Assembly: GCA_017999135.1 (NCBI GenBank)
Contig: JAGOBT010000209.1
Location: 1 to 6,147 of the forward strand
Length of the DNA stretch: 6,147 nucleotides
Source of the DNA: Burkholderiaceae bacterium
Lineage (GTDB): Bacteria > Pseudomonadota > Gammaproteobacteria > Burkholderiales > Burkholderiaceae_C
Direction: 5' to 3'
Shown here in pieces: positions 5,418 through 6,147 of the stretch. Below the pieces are notes generated by a model. That model did not search any database. It worked only from the letters and a program-made list of their open reading frames with translations, and was not told the origin of the DNA. Position 1 is the stretch's first letter; every line of letters starts with the position of its first letter. The position numbers were made by a program, and so were the translations under genes.

Positions 5418-6147
5418 GTTGCTGCTCCGAAATCATTGGCAGGGGTCAGGGGGCCGCGCTGCGGGCTGGCCGCCACGGTCTTGGGGGGCGGCGCTGGCAC
5501 GGCGACGCGCCAGGCCAGCGCAGCAGCCACCAGGAACAGCAGCCCTTCCAGCGCAAACACGCTGGCATAGGCTTCGGCGGGTGTGCCGATCAGCCGGCGC
5601 GCCACATCACTGGCGGCCGCGCCCAGCAGGCCACCCATGCCGAAGGCCACGGCCTGCGCCGCGCCCCACAGGCCCATGCGCACGCCCTCGCGGCCTGGTT
5701 CGCCCTGGGTGGCCAGGGCCATCATGGCGCCGATGGCGGCGATCGAGAACGCACCGTTGGACACGCCCAGCACGAACACCGTGGCGCGCAGCGGCCAGGC
5801 CGGGCCCAGCAGTCCGGCGGCCACCAGGCCGGCCATGGCGGCGGCCGACGCGATGCAGCCGCCCACCACCCAGCCGCGCAGCGAGCCCAGGGCCCGTCCG
5901 GCCAGGCGCCGGCCGGCAAAGGCGGCCATCAGCATGCCCATCAGCACGCCGCCGTGCTGCACGCCCGACAGCTGGGTGCTTTCACCCGGCGTGTAGCCGT
6001 GCACCATGCCGGCAAACGGTTCCAGGATCAGGTCTTGTGCGCTGTAGGCCAGCATCGACACGAACACGAAGATGGTGAAGCGGCGGGCGTCGCTGTCGGC
6101 CCACACCTGGGCCAGTGCGTCGCGGAAGCTGGGCTTCGCGGCTTCGG
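5414..6147 (-). CDS. PucC/BCH2-family membrane carrier, C-terminal part (5' end outside window)
   Basis: The frame enters from the right edge and ends at TGA 5416-5414, giving about 243 residues. It matches the second half of the PucC/LhaA/BCH2 family, a branch of the major facilitator superfamily linked to bacteriochlorophyll handling and light-harvesting complex assembly. The family hallmark AYSAQDLILEPFAG follows the first visible helix, and GVQHGGVLMGM the next loop. Six hydrophobic helices can be seen, as expected for the C-terminal half of a 12-helix protein, with a Pro-rich tail (VPAPPPK) near the end. Because it lies directly before bchP with a 4-bp overlap, it is most likely the orf428/bch2-type paralogue rather than pucC of the antenna operon or lhaA. 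The exact paralogue cannot be settled without the N-terminal half and its upstream neighbour, expected to be bchG. Confidence 0.88.
   Translation of the reverse strand, partial: EAAKPSFRDALAQVWADSDARRFTIFVFVSMLAYSAQDLILEPFAGMVHGYTPGESTQLSGVQHGGVLMGMLMAAFAGRRLAGRALGSLRGWVVGGCIASAAAMAGLVAAGLLGPAWPLRATVFVLGVSNGAFSIAAIGAMMALATQGEPGREGVRMGLWGAAQAVAFGMGGLLGAAASDVARRLIGTPAEAYASVFALEGLLFLVAAALAWRVAVPAPPPKTVAASPQRGPLTPANDFGAAT

Noticed and set aside
3621..5570. 649-codon open frame on the + strand across the bch genes
   Set aside because: It spans three well-supported - strand genes and their gaps and has no recognisable domain; a GC-driven shadow.

Overview
The window is very GC-rich, densely coding DNA. 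It reads as a piece of a photosynthesis gene cluster and its border in an aerobic or facultative phototrophic betaproteobacterium, most likely a Burkholderiales member of the Rubrivivax/Roseateles/Leptothrix type. The evidence is a bacteriochlorophyll-type geranylgeranyl reductase (BchP) overlapping a PucC/BCH2-family carrier, a PEP-CTERM protein (common in such betaproteobacteria), and strong G/C at third codon positions. The genus assignment is inference.

Left part, + strand: the last 80 codons of a BLUF blue-light photoreceptor (to 244), a 201-bp gap with strong hairpins, then a complete 528-residue fatty-acyl-CoA-ligase-like enzyme of the ANL superfamily (446-2032). Right part, - strand, read from the right edge: the C-terminal half of a PucC/BCH2-family membrane protein (6147-5414), bchP (5417-4188, ATGA overlap) and a small three-helix membrane protein (4180-3839). 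These three look like one operon ending at a GC hairpin. After a 147-bp gap with a G9 run comes a 546-codon secreted or surface protein (3691-2051), which converges on the ligase with only 18 bp between the stop codons.

The pigment genes act together: BchP reduces the geranylgeranyl tail of bacteriochlorophyll to phytyl, and PucC/BCH2 proteins are tied to pigment handling and light-harvesting complex assembly. The BLUF protein could give a blue-light input, but nothing here proves it acts on these genes.

The most unusual object is the 3691-2051 gene. It is one open frame that looks like two exported proteins joined end to end: a DVUA0089-type PEP-CTERM protein, whose sorting signal is normally the extreme C terminus, runs directly into a second signal-peptide-like segment, a DNRLRE domain, a collagen-like Gly-X-Y stretch and a four-cysteine C-terminal domain.
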